A stretch of DNA of 64,000 nt from Yinghuangia sp045039925 (lineage in GTDB: Bacteria > Actinomycetota > Actinomycetes > Streptomycetales > Streptomycetaceae): positions 9,176,001 to 9,240,000 of the forward strand of contig CP108400.1 in assembly GCA_045039925.1 (NCBI GenBank), given 5' to 3'. The position numbers and the translations under genes were made by a program. This document shows positions 34,461 through 42,967 of the stretch, in pieces (position 1 is the stretch's first letter; each line of letters opens with the position of its first letter). The notes under the pieces were generated by a model that worked only from the letters and a program-made list of their open reading frames with translations, made no database searches and was not told where the DNA came from.

Positions 34461-34526
34461 TGCCCGCACGACACCACACGACACCACACGACACGTCATG
34501 ACACGTCACGTCACGACGCGTCACGG
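34461..34526. repeat. 10-bp tandem repeats adjoining the ABC permease stop codon
   Basis: Two exact ACACCACACG units (34471-34490) followed by ACACGTCATG, ACACGTCACG, TCACGACGCG and TCACGG; the array reaches the stop codon of the permease gene (34521-34523). Confidence 0.75.
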
Positions 34527-35198
34527 CTCCGGGTACCGGGCGAGGCGCAGGCGGCGAGCGAAGAGCGCCAGGGTGGCCACGGTGCAGAGCAGCCACGTGG
34601 CGGCGGCGTGCAGGAGTGCCTGCCACAGCGCGGTGGTGGGGGCGGCGTCGACGGTGTAGTTGCCCAGGGAGCGCGCGGACCAGAAAGGCATGAGTTTGGC
34701 CGCCATGCCGTCGGGGTCGGCCAGGAGTTGCGTGGCGCACACGATCAAGAGTGCGAGGGCGCCTTCGAGTTCGCGGGGGAGCAGGGCCGCGATGAGGCCG
34801 CCGAACGGCGCGGCGACCAGAGCGGTCAGGAGGAGCATCGCGCCGACGCCCCAGGGCCGGGCGAGGTCGTGTTGGCTGACGCCGACCAGGCCCCAGTACG
34901 CGACCGCCAGCGTGACGCCGATGCCGGTCATGGCCAGCAGGCGGCCGCCGATGATCTCGACGACCGATGCGCCGGCCAGCCGCAGCCGGGGGTCGAGGCT
35001 GCGGGAGGCGTTGACGACGAACAGGGTGAGGGTGGCCACCGCCCAGCCGATGCCGATGGCGAGCAGCCGGGTGGACTGGCCCGGCAGGTCCCGGCGTACC
35101 AGGTAGAAGCACAGCGGCAGGGCGATCACCAGGAGGAGTGCGGTGCGTCGGCGGCCCACCTCGCGGGCCGAGAGCGCGGCGACGACGAGCCCGGTCAC
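34521..35198 (-). CDS. ABC transporter permease
   Basis: 225 residues from a GTG at 35198 overlapping the ATPase stop (GTGA). About six hydrophobic segments: TALLLVIALPLCFYLV, LLAIGIGWAVATLTLFVV, IGVTLAVAYWGLVGV, GAMLLLTALVAAPFGGLIAAL, ALALLIVCATQLL and LLHAAATWLLCTVATLALFA. The first hydrophobic segments form hairpins as in ABC-2 type exporters. Partner of the ATP-binding protein encoded just upstream and expressed under the PadR repressor. Substrate unknown, possibly a drug or lipid. Confidence 0.85.
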   Translation of the reverse strand: MTGLVVAALSAREVGRRRTALLLVIALPLCFYLVRRDLPGQSTRLLAIGIGWAVATLTLFVVNASRSLDPRLRLAGASVVEIIGGRLLAMTGIGVTLAVAYWGLVGVSQHDLARPWGVGAMLLLTALVAAPFGGLIAALLPRELEGALALLIVCATQLLADPDGMAAKLMPFWSARSLGNYTVDAAPTTALWQALLHAAATWLLCTVATLALFARRLRLARYPEP

Positions 35199-36085
35199 GA
35201 GCGGCCCCTTCGGCCGCGCGCACCGACCGGTGCGGCCGCGGCGGCGGAGACGGCGCCGCTCAGGTCCAGCACCTGGTCGACGTTCCTGAGGTCGTGCAGC
35301 AGGTGGGTCACGACGACGACCCCGCGACCGGCGTCGCGCCAGGCGCGTACCTGCAGCCAGAAGTCCACGTACGTGCCCTGGTCGAAACCCTGGTACGGCT
35401 CGTCGAGCAGCAGCAGGTCCGGGGCGTGCAGCTCGCCGAGGACGAGATTGAGCTTCTGCCGTGTGCCGCCGGAGAGTTGCTGGGCGCACTTGGTCCGGTC
35501 GGGACGCCAGGCGAGGCGCCGCGCGAGGTGGTCGCCGGTCGACCGGGCGCGCCGCGGGGCCATCCGGGCGGCCGCGCCGAAGAGGGTGAAGTGCTCGGCC
35601 GGTGTCAGCCAGCCCGCGGTGCCGCCGTCCTGGGGGACGAACCCGACGCGCGTGGTGCGCCGGACGGTCCCGCTGCTGGGCTTGGTCAGCCCCGCGCAGA
35701 TGCGCAACAGCGTCGACTTGCCGCAGCCGTTGGCGCCGACGATCGCCGCGACCTCGCCGGTGCGCACGGTCAGGTTCACCCCGCTGAAGACCTCGGCACG
35801 GCGGTAGCGCTTGCCGACGTCGGTGAGGCTCAGGAGGACGCGTCCGACGGGGAGTTCCGGGTGCTCGACGGCGGACGGCGCGGCGACCGCGCCGGGTTCG
35901 TTGAGGGCGGTGACGAGGTGCCGGGCGTAGAGGTGGGCGGGACCGAAGAGTTCGGGCTCCGCCGCGCCGAACTCCCCGGCCTGCTGGGTGGTTTCCGCGG
36001 CAAGATGGCGGGCGCGGGCCGGTTCGAAGCCCAGTTGCACGAGTTCGGCCTCGAAGCGTGGCAGCCACCGGGGGTCGGCCGTCAC
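35195..36085 (-). CDS. ABC transporter ATP-binding protein with N-terminal HAAS-like domain
   Basis: 296 residues from a GTG at 36085 overlapping the PadR stop. Residues 1-80 form a helical segment (RWLPRFEAELVQLGFEPAR ... HLYARHLVTAL) of the HAAS type, which normally is a stand-alone protein or membrane-protein head found adjacent to PadR genes; here it is fused to the ABC domain (about 95-290): Walker A GANGCGKST, signature QLSGGTRQKLN, Walker B LLLLDEPYQGFD. Q-loop FVPQDGG and H-loop VVVVTHLLHD are present. Powers the downstream permease. Confidence 0.88.
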   Translation of the reverse strand: MTADPRWLPRFEAELVQLGFEPARARHLAAETTQQAGEFGAAEPELFGPAHLYARHLVTALNEPGAVAAPSAVEHPELPVGRVLLSLTDVGKRYRRAEVFSGVNLTVRTGEVAAIVGANGCGKSTLLRICAGLTKPSSGTVRRTTRVGFVPQDGGTAGWLTPAEHFTLFGAAARMAPRRARSTGDHLARRLAWRPDRTKCAQQLSGGTRQKLNLVLGELHAPDLLLLDEPYQGFDQGTYVDFWLQVRAWRDAGRGVVVVTHLLHDLRNVDQVLDLSGAVSAAAAAPVGARGRRGRS

Positions 36086-36444
36086 TGCCGCCCCCGGCCC
36101 GGCTCGGCCTGCCCGCCGGGTACGGCGGCGCCCACGAGCGTGTCGATGCCGTCGCGGAACCGGCGCCAGTCGGCGGTCTGCTCCGCGAGGGCCTGACGGC
36201 CCGTCGGCGTCACCGAGTAGTACTTCCGCCGCGGCCCGGACTCCGAGCGTTCCCAGGTGGGTTCCGCGAGGCCGTGCTGCTCCAGGCGCAGGAGCGCGGG
36301 ATACAGGGTGCCGCCGGGAACGTCGGCGACGCCTGCCGCGGACAGCCGCTGTGCCAAGCCGTATCCGTAGTCCGGGCGTTCCTCCAGCATCGCGAGCAGG
36401 CACAGGTCGAGAAAGCCGTGCAGCCACGGCCGTGAAGTCAACAC
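36082..36444 (-). CDS. PadR-family transcriptional regulator
   Basis: 120 residues from GTG at 36444 (a TTG follows immediately). PadR winged helix: LDLCLLAMLEERPDYGYGLA, VPGGTLYPALLRLEQHGLAE, GPRRKYYSVTPTGRQAL. PadR proteins repress drug-export operons and are released by the drug. Overlaps the HAAS-ABC gene (GTGA), so regulator, ATPase and permease are one transcript. A short inverted repeat TGCAG-N5-CTGCT lies across 36449-36463 at the promoter and may be its operator. Confidence 0.9.
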   Translation of the reverse strand: MLTSRPWLHGFLDLCLLAMLEERPDYGYGLAQRLSAAGVADVPGGTLYPALLRLEQHGLAEPTWERSESGPRRKYYSVTPTGRQALAEQTADWRRFRDGIDTLVGAAVPGGQAEPGRGRQ

Positions 36445-36508
36445 ACTATGCAGGCTATCTGCTAACCAGTCTCCCCTACTAGTCGTCGTGTGCCGCCTCG
36501 CGTGCGCG

Positions 36509-37609
36509 TCACTTGAGGTCGGCCGCGGCGGCGTCGACCGCTTCGCGCTGGTGGGGCTGGAGGTCTTGGCCGGCGAAGCCGGAGACGATCGGGAGGAAGG
36601 GGTCGTCCAGCGTGCGGACTCCGGCCATGGCCTCGATCACCGCGAGGCCGCAGAAGGGGACGTACGACGGGTTGTAGCCGCCCTCGTGGGACATCACGAC
36701 CCGGCCGCCGCAGAGGTCGGCGGCGGTGCCGAGCAGGCGTTCGGTGAGAGCCCGGTAGCCTTCGGAGGTGACCATCTGACGGGCCATGGGATCCATCGCG
36801 CTGGCATCGAACCCCGAGGCGACCAGGATGAGTTGGGGCTCGAAGGCGCGGAGGGCGGGGACGACCACGGTGTCCATCGCGTACAGGTAGGCCCCGTCGC
36901 CCGAACCGGCCGGGAGCGGGACGTTCACGGCGGAGCCGAGCCCGGCCCCCTCGCCGCGTTCGTCGCGGTACCCGCTGCGCGGCGGGAAGACGTCGTCCTG
37001 GTGCAGCGAGATCGTCAGCACGTCCGGGTCGGCGTAGAACGTCTTCTGGGTGCCGTTGCCGTGGTGCACGTCCCAGTCGAGGACGGCGACGCGCTCGACG
37101 CCGCGTGCCGCCATGGCGTGCCGGACCGCGACGGCGACGTTGCCGAAGATGCAGAACCCCATGCCGGTCTGCGGTTCCGCATGGTGCCCCGGCGGCCGGA
37201 CCAAGGCGTACGCGTTGTCCACGACACCGTCCAGCACCGCGTCGACGGCCACGATGGCGCCGCCCGCCGCGAGGGCCGCGACCTCGTACCCGCTCTGGCC
37301 GAAGGGGCTGAGGCCGTCGCCCGCGTCGCCGCCTTTGGGCAGGAGGCTCTCGGCCCGCACCCGGTCGAGGTGCGCGCGGTCGTGGACGCGCAGGATCTCC
37401 TCCTCGGTGGCGGCGCGCGGCGCCAGCCGGACGAGATGGTCGGCGAGGCCCGAGACCACCAGGAGCTCGTGCAGGCGGCGCTTGGTCTCGGCGTTCTCGA
37501 CGTGCACGAGCGGCTGGAGGCCGGCGGCCGGATTCGAGGGGAACAGTCCGGCGTGGGTTCCGGTGTCATGCCAGCCGAAGATCTCGTGGTACACGTATCC
37601 GGTGGTCAT
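36509..37609 (-). CDS. Class II histone-deacetylase-like amidohydrolase
   Basis: 366 residues; ATG at 37609 chosen since GAGGAGG is 6 bp upstream (the frame is open to 37705 but without ribosome site). Arginase/deacetylase fold: ALVRPPGHHAEPQTGMGFCI with the catalytic His pair, zinc ligands in LDWDVHHGNGTQ and ASGFDASAMDP, and the Tyr-equivalent SHEGGYNPSYVP. Bacterial relatives deacetylate acetylpolyamines or other acetylamides. Monocistronic and soluble; not related in function to the flanking regulators as far as can be seen. Confidence 0.92.
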   Translation of the reverse strand: MTTGYVYHEIFGWHDTGTHAGLFPSNPAAGLQPLVHVENAETKRRLHELLVVSGLADHLVRLAPRAATEEEILRVHDRAHLDRVRAESLLPKGGDAGDGLSPFGQSGYEVAALAAGGAIVAVDAVLDGVVDNAYALVRPPGHHAEPQTGMGFCIFGNVAVAVRHAMAARGVERVAVLDWDVHHGNGTQKTFYADPDVLTISLHQDDVFPPRSGYRDERGEGAGLGSAVNVPLPAGSGDGAYLYAMDTVVVPALRAFEPQLILVASGFDASAMDPMARQMVTSEGYRALTERLLGTAADLCGGRVVMSHEGGYNPSYVPFCGLAVIEAMAGVRTLDDPFLPIVSGFAGQDLQPHQREAVDAAAADLK

Positions 37610-37700
37610 GGCGGCCTCCTCGGCGCATCGCGGTCCGGTGTGGGGGATGCAAGCCTCGGATGCGCGGGGTGCCGGGCGGGTCCGTGAGTTCACGGACAAG

Positions 37701-37786
37701 TTCACGCGTTGCCGGTTCGCGTGTGCAGGTTCGCGTGTTGCAGGTTCAGGCGTTGCCGCGTCGCGCGTTGCCGGGTGCGCGGGTCA
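37701..37786. repeat. About 15-bp degenerate tandem repeats abutting the LuxR stop codon
   Basis: Units such as TTCACGCGTTGCCGG, TTCGCGTGTGCAGG, TTCGCGTGTTGCAGG, TTCAGGCGTTGCCGC and GTCGCGCGTTGCCGG follow one another and end at the LuxR stop (37784-37786), in the 174-bp gap before the deacetylase promoter. Confidence 0.7.
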
Positions 37787-38827
37787 GGTCGCGGACACGT
37801 GCCGCCGACGTGAGGCGGTGCGGGTGAACGACGCGAGGTCGCCCAGGTCCCCGGATCCGGGACGCGGGCGTACCAGGCCGTTGCGCGCCGCGACGGCGGC
37901 GAGTTCGCTGCGCGAGGAGCAGTCGAGCTTGGCGAGCAGCCGTTCCACGTACGTCTCCACGGTGCGGCGCCCGATCGTGAGCCGCTCCGCGATCACCGGG
38001 TTGGCGTGGCCCGCGGCGATGGCGGTGAGGACGTCGACCTCGCGCGCGGTGAGGCCGCTGTCGTTGGCGTACGCGCGGGTGAGCAGCGCCGCCCCGGCGT
38101 ACCGCGAGCGCCCGGCGGCGAGCAGGACCGCCTGGTGCCAGCGTCCGCCGACCGGCCACAGGAACTCCAGGCGCGGTTCGCGCAGCGCCGCGAAGCGGAC
38201 GGCCAGCGAGCGGAGCCCGGGGTCCTCCGCGGCCGGTCCGTCCGGCCGCGCGCGCAGCGGGAGGACCCGGCCGTCGGGGGCGATCCGGTTCCCGGCCCAG
38301 TCCGGTCCGTACGCCGCGTCCACGTGCGGACTGAGGCACGGGTCGACATGGGGGACGAGGAACAGCGCCACCTCCGCCACGAACGCCCGGGCCGCCTCCC
38401 CGAACGCCGCCGGACTCCCGGCGCTCATCTGGACGAACCCGGCGGGCCGCCCCGCCTCGTCGCGCAGGCATGCGCCGAGCCCGTCGTCGTAGCCGGCCGG
38501 GGCGAGCCAGTCGCGGTAGTGCGGCGAGGCCCGGAAGCCGAGGCCTTCGTCGTCCATCAGCAGCGGCCGGTCCGAATGCCGCAGCAGCTGTCCCCAGAGG
38601 GTTCCCGGCATGCCGGTCAGATCGGCCGAGACGCCGCTCGGGTAGCCCTGCTCGGCGATCACCGCGTAGCGCGAGGCGACCGGGTCCCACCCCGTGACCT
38701 GGACGGCGCTCAGCTCCGGCATCGCGAGTCCGAGTGCCTCGAACGCCTGCGTCCAGTCGGCACCGCCGGGCCGGTTGTTGAGGGCGAGGCCCACCCCGAC
38801 CGCCGCGGCGACCGTACGTCTGTCCAT
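37784..38827 (-). CDS. LuxR-type HTH transcriptional regulator with N-terminal GAF/PAS-like domain
   Basis: 347 residues; ATG at 38827 with GAGGAGG 6 bp upstream. C-terminal LuxR HTH (about 265-325): LTAREVDVLTAIAAGHANPV, IAERLTIGRRTVETYVERLLAKL. N-terminal 240 residues contain a sensor-like region (FRASPHYRDWLAPAGYDDGL resembles autoinducer/PAS-type sensors of large Streptomyces LuxR proteins) without receiver-domain Asp pattern, so it is probably ligand-sensing rather than phosphorylated. Orphan regulator; target unknown. Confidence 0.85.
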   Translation of the reverse strand: MDRRTVAAAVGVGLALNNRPGGADWTQAFEALGLAMPELSAVQVTGWDPVASRYAVIAEQGYPSGVSADLTGMPGTLWGQLLRHSDRPLLMDDEGLGFRASPHYRDWLAPAGYDDGLGACLRDEAGRPAGFVQMSAGSPAAFGEAARAFVAEVALFLVPHVDPCLSPHVDAAYGPDWAGNRIAPDGRVLPLRARPDGPAAEDPGLRSLAVRFAALREPRLEFLWPVGGRWHQAVLLAAGRSRYAGAALLTRAYANDSGLTAREVDVLTAIAAGHANPVIAERLTIGRRTVETYVERLLAKLDCSSRSELAAVAARNGLVRPRPGSGDLGDLASFTRTASRRRHVSAT

Positions 38828-38901
38828 GTCCGCCTCCTCGGGCCCGCCCGGCACCGGCCCGGCCGTCACCCGGGTGCACCGTTTGGCGTCAAATGAAGCG
38901 C

Positions 38902-38943
38902 GTCAAGGTCCGCCCGTCAAGGTCTGCCCGTCAGAGTCTGCGC
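38902..38943. repeat. Three 14-bp tandem repeats between LuxR and hexosaminidase genes
   Basis: GTCAAGGTCCGCCC, GTCAAGGTCTGCCC, GTCAGAGTCTGCGC in tandem, 26 bp from the hexosaminidase stop codon. Confidence 0.7.
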
Positions 38944-38969
38944 GTCTGCGGCGCCGCATGCCGGGCCGG

Positions 38970-40616
38970 TCAGTCCGTCCAGGGGATCTCGCGGGAGGCG
39001 AGGTAGGGGAGGGCGAGGGCACGCCAAAGGGGGGCGTGCCGGGCGATGCGGGTGCGGTACTCGTCCCAGGGGGCGGGGGCGCCGGACCAGGCGGTCTCGG
39101 CGGTCGCGGGCAGGCGGGGGAGGAGCAGGACGGCGGCGTCGTCGAAGCCGGTGACGGTCTCACCCCACAGCGGGGTCTCGATTCCGGCGATGTTGGCCTC
39201 GGGGATGCCGTGGGACGCGGGGTCCCACTCGGCGGCCCGTTCGACCGTGGTGCCGCGGTAGAAGGGCATGCCGAGGCGCGCGGCGGTGTCGGCCTGCTCG
39301 TCCGGCACGATCGCCGGGTCGTACGGGCGGTCCAGGTAGAGGTGGGACATCGGTGACAGCAGGACCCGCGCTCCGCCGTCCGTCGCGCGGGCCACATCGT
39401 GCGCGGTGGGCGCCATGAAATCGCCGAGTGCCTGGAGGATTTCCGCGAAATGGGCGGGGAGCCCGGCCCCGTCGGGCGAGGGTTCCATGCCGGGAGCGGT
39501 CCAGTGCTGGACGACGTCGTCCGGTTCGGCGCCGGCGCGGGCGGACTCCTGCCAGCCGATGGGCCGCTTCCCGCTTTCCCGGACCAGGGCGCGCAGCCGT
39601 CGCACCGATGCGGCGAAGTCGTCCTCGCCGAGGCCCATCGCCTCGTCGGCGCCGATGTGCACAAAGGGACCCGCGGTGAGCGCGCAGACCTCCTTCAGCA
39701 CGCGGGCAACGGTGTCGAGGGTGTCCGGATCGCCCAGGTCGAGCGGCGGGGCGAAGGGGGCGACGGCCTCGATCTTGCGCATCAACTGCCGCTGCGAATC
39801 GGGGATTTGGGGGAGTGCCAGGGCGGGGAAGGCGCGGCGCAGCGAGGCGGAGTGCCCGGGCAGGTCGATCTCCGGGACGACGGTCACGAAGCGTTCCGCG
39901 GCGTAGTCCTGGAGGGCGCGGTAGTCGTCGGGCGTGTAATGCCCCTGCCCGGCGCTGTCGTCGGCCGGTGGCCCGGTGAGCTCGGGTACGCCCGGCAGGT
40001 GCAGTCGCCAGGCCTGATTGTCGGTCAGGTGGAGATGGAGCACGTTGAGCTTGTACAGGGCGGCGAGGTCGACGGCGCGGCGCAGGTCTTCGACACCGAG
40101 GAAGGCGCGTGCGGGATCGAGCATCAGGCCGCGCCAGGCGTACCGCGGGGCGTCGGCGATTGTCACGCAGGCCAGTTCGCCGGTGGAGGTGGCGATGAGT
40201 TGCGCGGCGGTCGTCGCGGCGCGGAACACGCCTTCGGCGGTGCGGGCGCGACAGTCGATGCCGTGCTCGGTGACGGTGACGAGGTACGCCTCGTCGGCGG
40301 GCTCCGGTCCGCCCGTCGGCGAGAGACCCAAGGGTGCTGCTGCCGAGGGGACTTCGCCCAGGGCGAGGGTGATCCGCCGGTCGCCACGGGACCGCGGCCC
40401 GCGTCCGCCCGCGTCGTCGTCGCCGGGACGCCGCGTGAGGTGCGGTGCGAGGTGCGGGGCGAGGTGCGGTGCGAGCAGTGCGGCCAGCGTGGCCGCCACC
40501 GGTCGCAGCGCCGGGTCGTCGGTGTGGAAGGCCCACCGGCCGTCGGTGCCCGGGGCTCCTGCCCGGGAAGTGACAGTGGTGGGTCGCGGAATGAGCCCGG
40601 CTGTGGCGTGCCGCAT
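38970..40616 (-). CDS. GH20 beta-N-acetylhexosaminidase
   Basis: 548 residues, ATG at 40616. N-terminal GH20b-like domain (about 1-150) with an APHL repeat at 49-60 encoded by short tandem repeats; TIM barrel (about 155-545) with RGLMLDPARAF, LHLHLTDNQAWRL, VPEIDLPGHS and the catalytic Asp-Glu pair in FVHIGADEAMGL. Hydrolyses terminal GlcNAc/GalNAc by substrate-assisted catalysis. There is no signal peptide, so it would act on imported chito-oligosaccharides in the cytosol. Divergent from the TetR gene at 40745, with a palindrome in between. Confidence 0.93.
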   Translation of the reverse strand: MRHATAGLIPRPTTVTSRAGAPGTDGRWAFHTDDPALRPVAATLAALLAPHLAPHLAPHLTRRPGDDDAGGRGPRSRGDRRITLALGEVPSAAAPLGLSPTGGPEPADEAYLVTVTEHGIDCRARTAEGVFRAATTAAQLIATSTGELACVTIADAPRYAWRGLMLDPARAFLGVEDLRRAVDLAALYKLNVLHLHLTDNQAWRLHLPGVPELTGPPADDSAGQGHYTPDDYRALQDYAAERFVTVVPEIDLPGHSASLRRAFPALALPQIPDSQRQLMRKIEAVAPFAPPLDLGDPDTLDTVARVLKEVCALTAGPFVHIGADEAMGLGEDDFAASVRRLRALVRESGKRPIGWQESARAGAEPDDVVQHWTAPGMEPSPDGAGLPAHFAEILQALGDFMAPTAHDVARATDGGARVLLSPMSHLYLDRPYDPAIVPDEQADTAARLGMPFYRGTTVERAAEWDPASHGIPEANIAGIETPLWGETVTGFDDAAVLLLPRLPATAETAWSGAPAPWDEYRTRIARHAPLWRALALPYLASREIPWTD

Positions 40617-40711
40617 CGTTGCTCCGTCGTCGGGCGGGGTGCTCCCGCGAACCGTCGGTCGGCCCGTACATCGCCGGGCCCTGGGGTTTCCTACACCACG
40701 GGAAGCTATTA

Positions 40712-40724
40712 TCTACACTGTAGA
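40712..40724. promoter_or_regulatory. Palindromic TetR operator TCTACA-C-TGTAGA
   Basis: Perfect 6-bp arms around one base in the 128-bp divergent region between hexosaminidase and TetR genes, inside an AT-rich patch suited to a promoter. Probably bound by the adjacent TetR. Confidence 0.65.
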
Positions 40725-40744
40725 AAAACAAGGACTGCGGCAGA

Positions 40745-41419
40745 ATGGGCACCATGACCAGCAAGCGCAGGCCCGGCCGCCCCGCGCGCATCGACCGGGC
40801 CCGGATCCTCCGCACCGTCCGCGACATCGACGCCGCCGGCGAGCCGGTCACCATGCAGGCGGTCGCCGAACGCCTCGGCGTCCAGCGTGCCTCGCTCTAC
40901 CACCACGTCGCCGACCGCGACGAACTGGTCGCCATGGTCGCCGTCACCCGCCTGGAGGAAAGCCTCGACGACGCGTGGATGCCGGCCGACGACGCGGGCT
41001 GGCGCACGTGGCTGGCCGCGTACGCGCACACGACGCGCGACGCCCTGCTGGCCCAGACGACCCTCATCGACTACACCGAGCTCGACACTCCCGCCGGGAT
41101 CCGCCAACTCGGCCAGATCGAACGCGTGTTGGCGGCCATGGTCCGCGACGGCTTCGACGCGCCCACCGCATCGCGCTGCCTGAACCTGGTCGCGGCCGTC
41201 GTCCAGGCCAGTGTCCGTGCCGAGTTCGTACGGCGCGCACGCGGCGCACAACCGCACCTGGCCTCCGTGCGGCGCATGGTCGACCGGCACGGCGACGAAC
41301 TGCCGCTGCTGCGCGAAGCCGCCTCCGCCGAACTCGACTCGGGCGACCCGGCCGGCTTCGAGTTCGACCTCGACGTCACCCTCGACGGCATCGCCGCGCT
41401 GCGGGGCCGGACGCGCTGA
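40745..41419 (+). CDS. TetR-family regulator
   Basis: 224 residues, ATG at 40745 with AAGGA 10 bp upstream (the ATG at 40754 is possible). HTH: RARILRTVRDIDAAGEPVTM, QAVAERLGVQRASLYHHVADRDEL. The C-terminal part matches the TetR_C (TetR/TetM class) helical domain with TTLIDYTELDTPAGIRQLGQ. Divergent from the hexosaminidase gene, which it likely represses. Confidence 0.9.
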   Translation: MGTMTSKRRPGRPARIDRARILRTVRDIDAAGEPVTMQAVAERLGVQRASLYHHVADRDELVAMVAVTRLEESLDDAWMPADDAGWRTWLAAYAHTTRDALLAQTTLIDYTELDTPAGIRQLGQIERVLAAMVRDGFDAPTASRCLNLVAAVVQASVRAEFVRRARGAQPHLASVRRMVDRHGDELPLLREAASAELDSGDPAGFEFDLDVTLDGIAALRGRTR

Positions 41420-41519
41420 ACGCGTCGGACGGCGCGTCCGTGGCGCGACATGGCCGGACTTGCTTGCCGCGCAACCGTGCGTGAGCCACCCTGGTTGGGC
41501 AACCACAGGGGGGATCGCC

Positions 41520-42956
41520 GTGCGCGTCGTGGCCAACCGCTATCAGCTCGAAAGCCACGTCGGACGCGGCGGATCCGGACGGGTGTGGGTGGCGTACGAC
41601 CGCAAGTCGCAGCGTCGGGTGGCGGTCAAGGCGCTGGGTGTGCCCGGGGACGCCGACGAGTTCCACCAGCAGCGGCTGATGCGGGAGTTCCACATCGTCG
41701 CGGGGCTCAGCCACCCCAACATCGTGCGGATGTTCGATGCGGTGGAGGACGGCGACGACCTGTTCCTCGTCATGGAGTTCCTGGACGGCAGGTCGCTCGA
41801 CCAGGTGCTGCGGTACGGCCAGTTGACCTACCAGGAGGCCTGCGGCATCGGCGCGCAGATCTGCGCGGCCCTGGCCCGGGCGCACGAGACCGGCGTGGTG
41901 CACCGGGACCTCAAGCCGAGCAACATCATGATCTGCACCGACGGCCGTGTGGTCATCATGGACTTCGGGATCGCCAAGGACGTCGGCGCGAGCCGGCGGC
42001 TCACGGCGAGCGGCGTCATGATCGGCACACCCCTCTACATGGCCCCCGAGATGATCCTCGGCACCGGACTGAGTCCGTCGGCGGACCTCTACTCGCTCGG
42101 CTGCGTGATGTTCGAACTGGTGGGCGGCGAACTGCCGTTCCGGGCCGAAGGGCAGCTCATCTCACTCATCCTCGCGAAGGTCACCACGGACGCGCCGCCG
42201 CTGCAAAGCGTGTCCGACGCCGATGTGCCGCGGGAACTCACCTCGCTCGTGGACCAGTTGCTCGCCCGTGAGCCGCTGCACCGGACGCTGAACGCGTCGC
42301 GCGTCGGGACGCTGCTGGAGCAGTGGGGCGTACCGCCGTCGCGGCTCGCCGCGATCGTGGCCGGGCTCCCCGACGACGCACCGCCGCCGATCACCGCGGA
42401 CGAAGAGCGGGCGATGACCGCCGACAGCACGTTCCGCGGCGCGCGCGGTCTGCCGGTGGCCGGGGCGGAGGTGGCCCAGGCCGCGACCAACAACATCGTG
42501 CGGCCCTGGTGGATCGCCGACCCGGAGGTGCAGGGCTGGGTGGCGGCCCCGGCGGAGCCGCCCGCCGAGCGGACCACGGAGAGCACCGCGGCGTACCGGC
42601 GCGTCGCGGACCACGAGCCGCGTACGGCGTCGTCGACCGGGAGTTCGCGGCCGCCGGTGCGGCGGCACCGGTCGGCGCGCGTCGACAGCCGCTTCCACGA
42701 GGCCGTCGCCCTGGCGCAGCGCGGCGAGCACGTCGCGGCGCTGCGGTTGCACGAGGACATCGCCCACCTGCGCGCGGACCTGCTCGGCAGCGACCACCCG
42801 CTGACCCTGGCGAGCCGGTACTGGGTGGCCTGGTGCCTGACCGGACTCGGTGAACTCCAGCGCGCGGACGAGTTGTTCCGGCGCGTGTCCGAACAGACCA
42901 GCGATGCGGCCGCGGTCCCGCCGCCACCCGTACCCGGACCACCACGAACCTCGTGA
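41520..42956 (+). CDS. Soluble Ser/Thr protein kinase with C-terminal TPR
   Basis: 478 residues from GTG at 41520 after CAGGGGGG. Complete Hanks kinase (about 8-275): G15RGGSGRV, ATP Lys K37, catalytic D130 in HRDLKPSN, D148 in DFG, and activation-loop end GTPLYMAPEM. A linker follows, then a TPR segment (about 400-470) with FHEAVALAQRGEHVAALRLH and RYWVAWCLTGLGELQRADEL. No membrane helix, unlike PknB-type sensors. It overlaps nothing but is followed 11 bp later by the EACC1-like gene and then the caspase-like gene, so the three are one operon. TPR modules shared with the caspase-like protein suggest direct contact. Confidence 0.93.
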   Translation: MRVVANRYQLESHVGRGGSGRVWVAYDRKSQRRVAVKALGVPGDADEFHQQRLMREFHIVAGLSHPNIVRMFDAVEDGDDLFLVMEFLDGRSLDQVLRYGQLTYQEACGIGAQICAALARAHETGVVHRDLKPSNIMICTDGRVVIMDFGIAKDVGASRRLTASGVMIGTPLYMAPEMILGTGLSPSADLYSLGCVMFELVGGELPFRAEGQLISLILAKVTTDAPPLQSVSDADVPRELTSLVDQLLAREPLHRTLNASRVGTLLEQWGVPPSRLAAIVAGLPDDAPPPITADEERAMTADSTFRGARGLPVAGAEVAQAATNNIVRPWWIADPEVQGWVAAPAEPPAERTTESTAAYRRVADHEPRTASSTGSSRPPVRRHRSARVDSRFHEAVALAQRGEHVAALRLHEDIAHLRADLLGSDHPLTLASRYWVAWCLTGLGELQRADELFRRVSEQTSDAAAVPPPPVPGPPRTS

Positions 42957-42967
42957 GGAACGCCACG

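Noticed and set aside
34461..34526. Possible CRISPR-like array
   Set aside because: 10-bp units without spacers; a simple tandem repeat.
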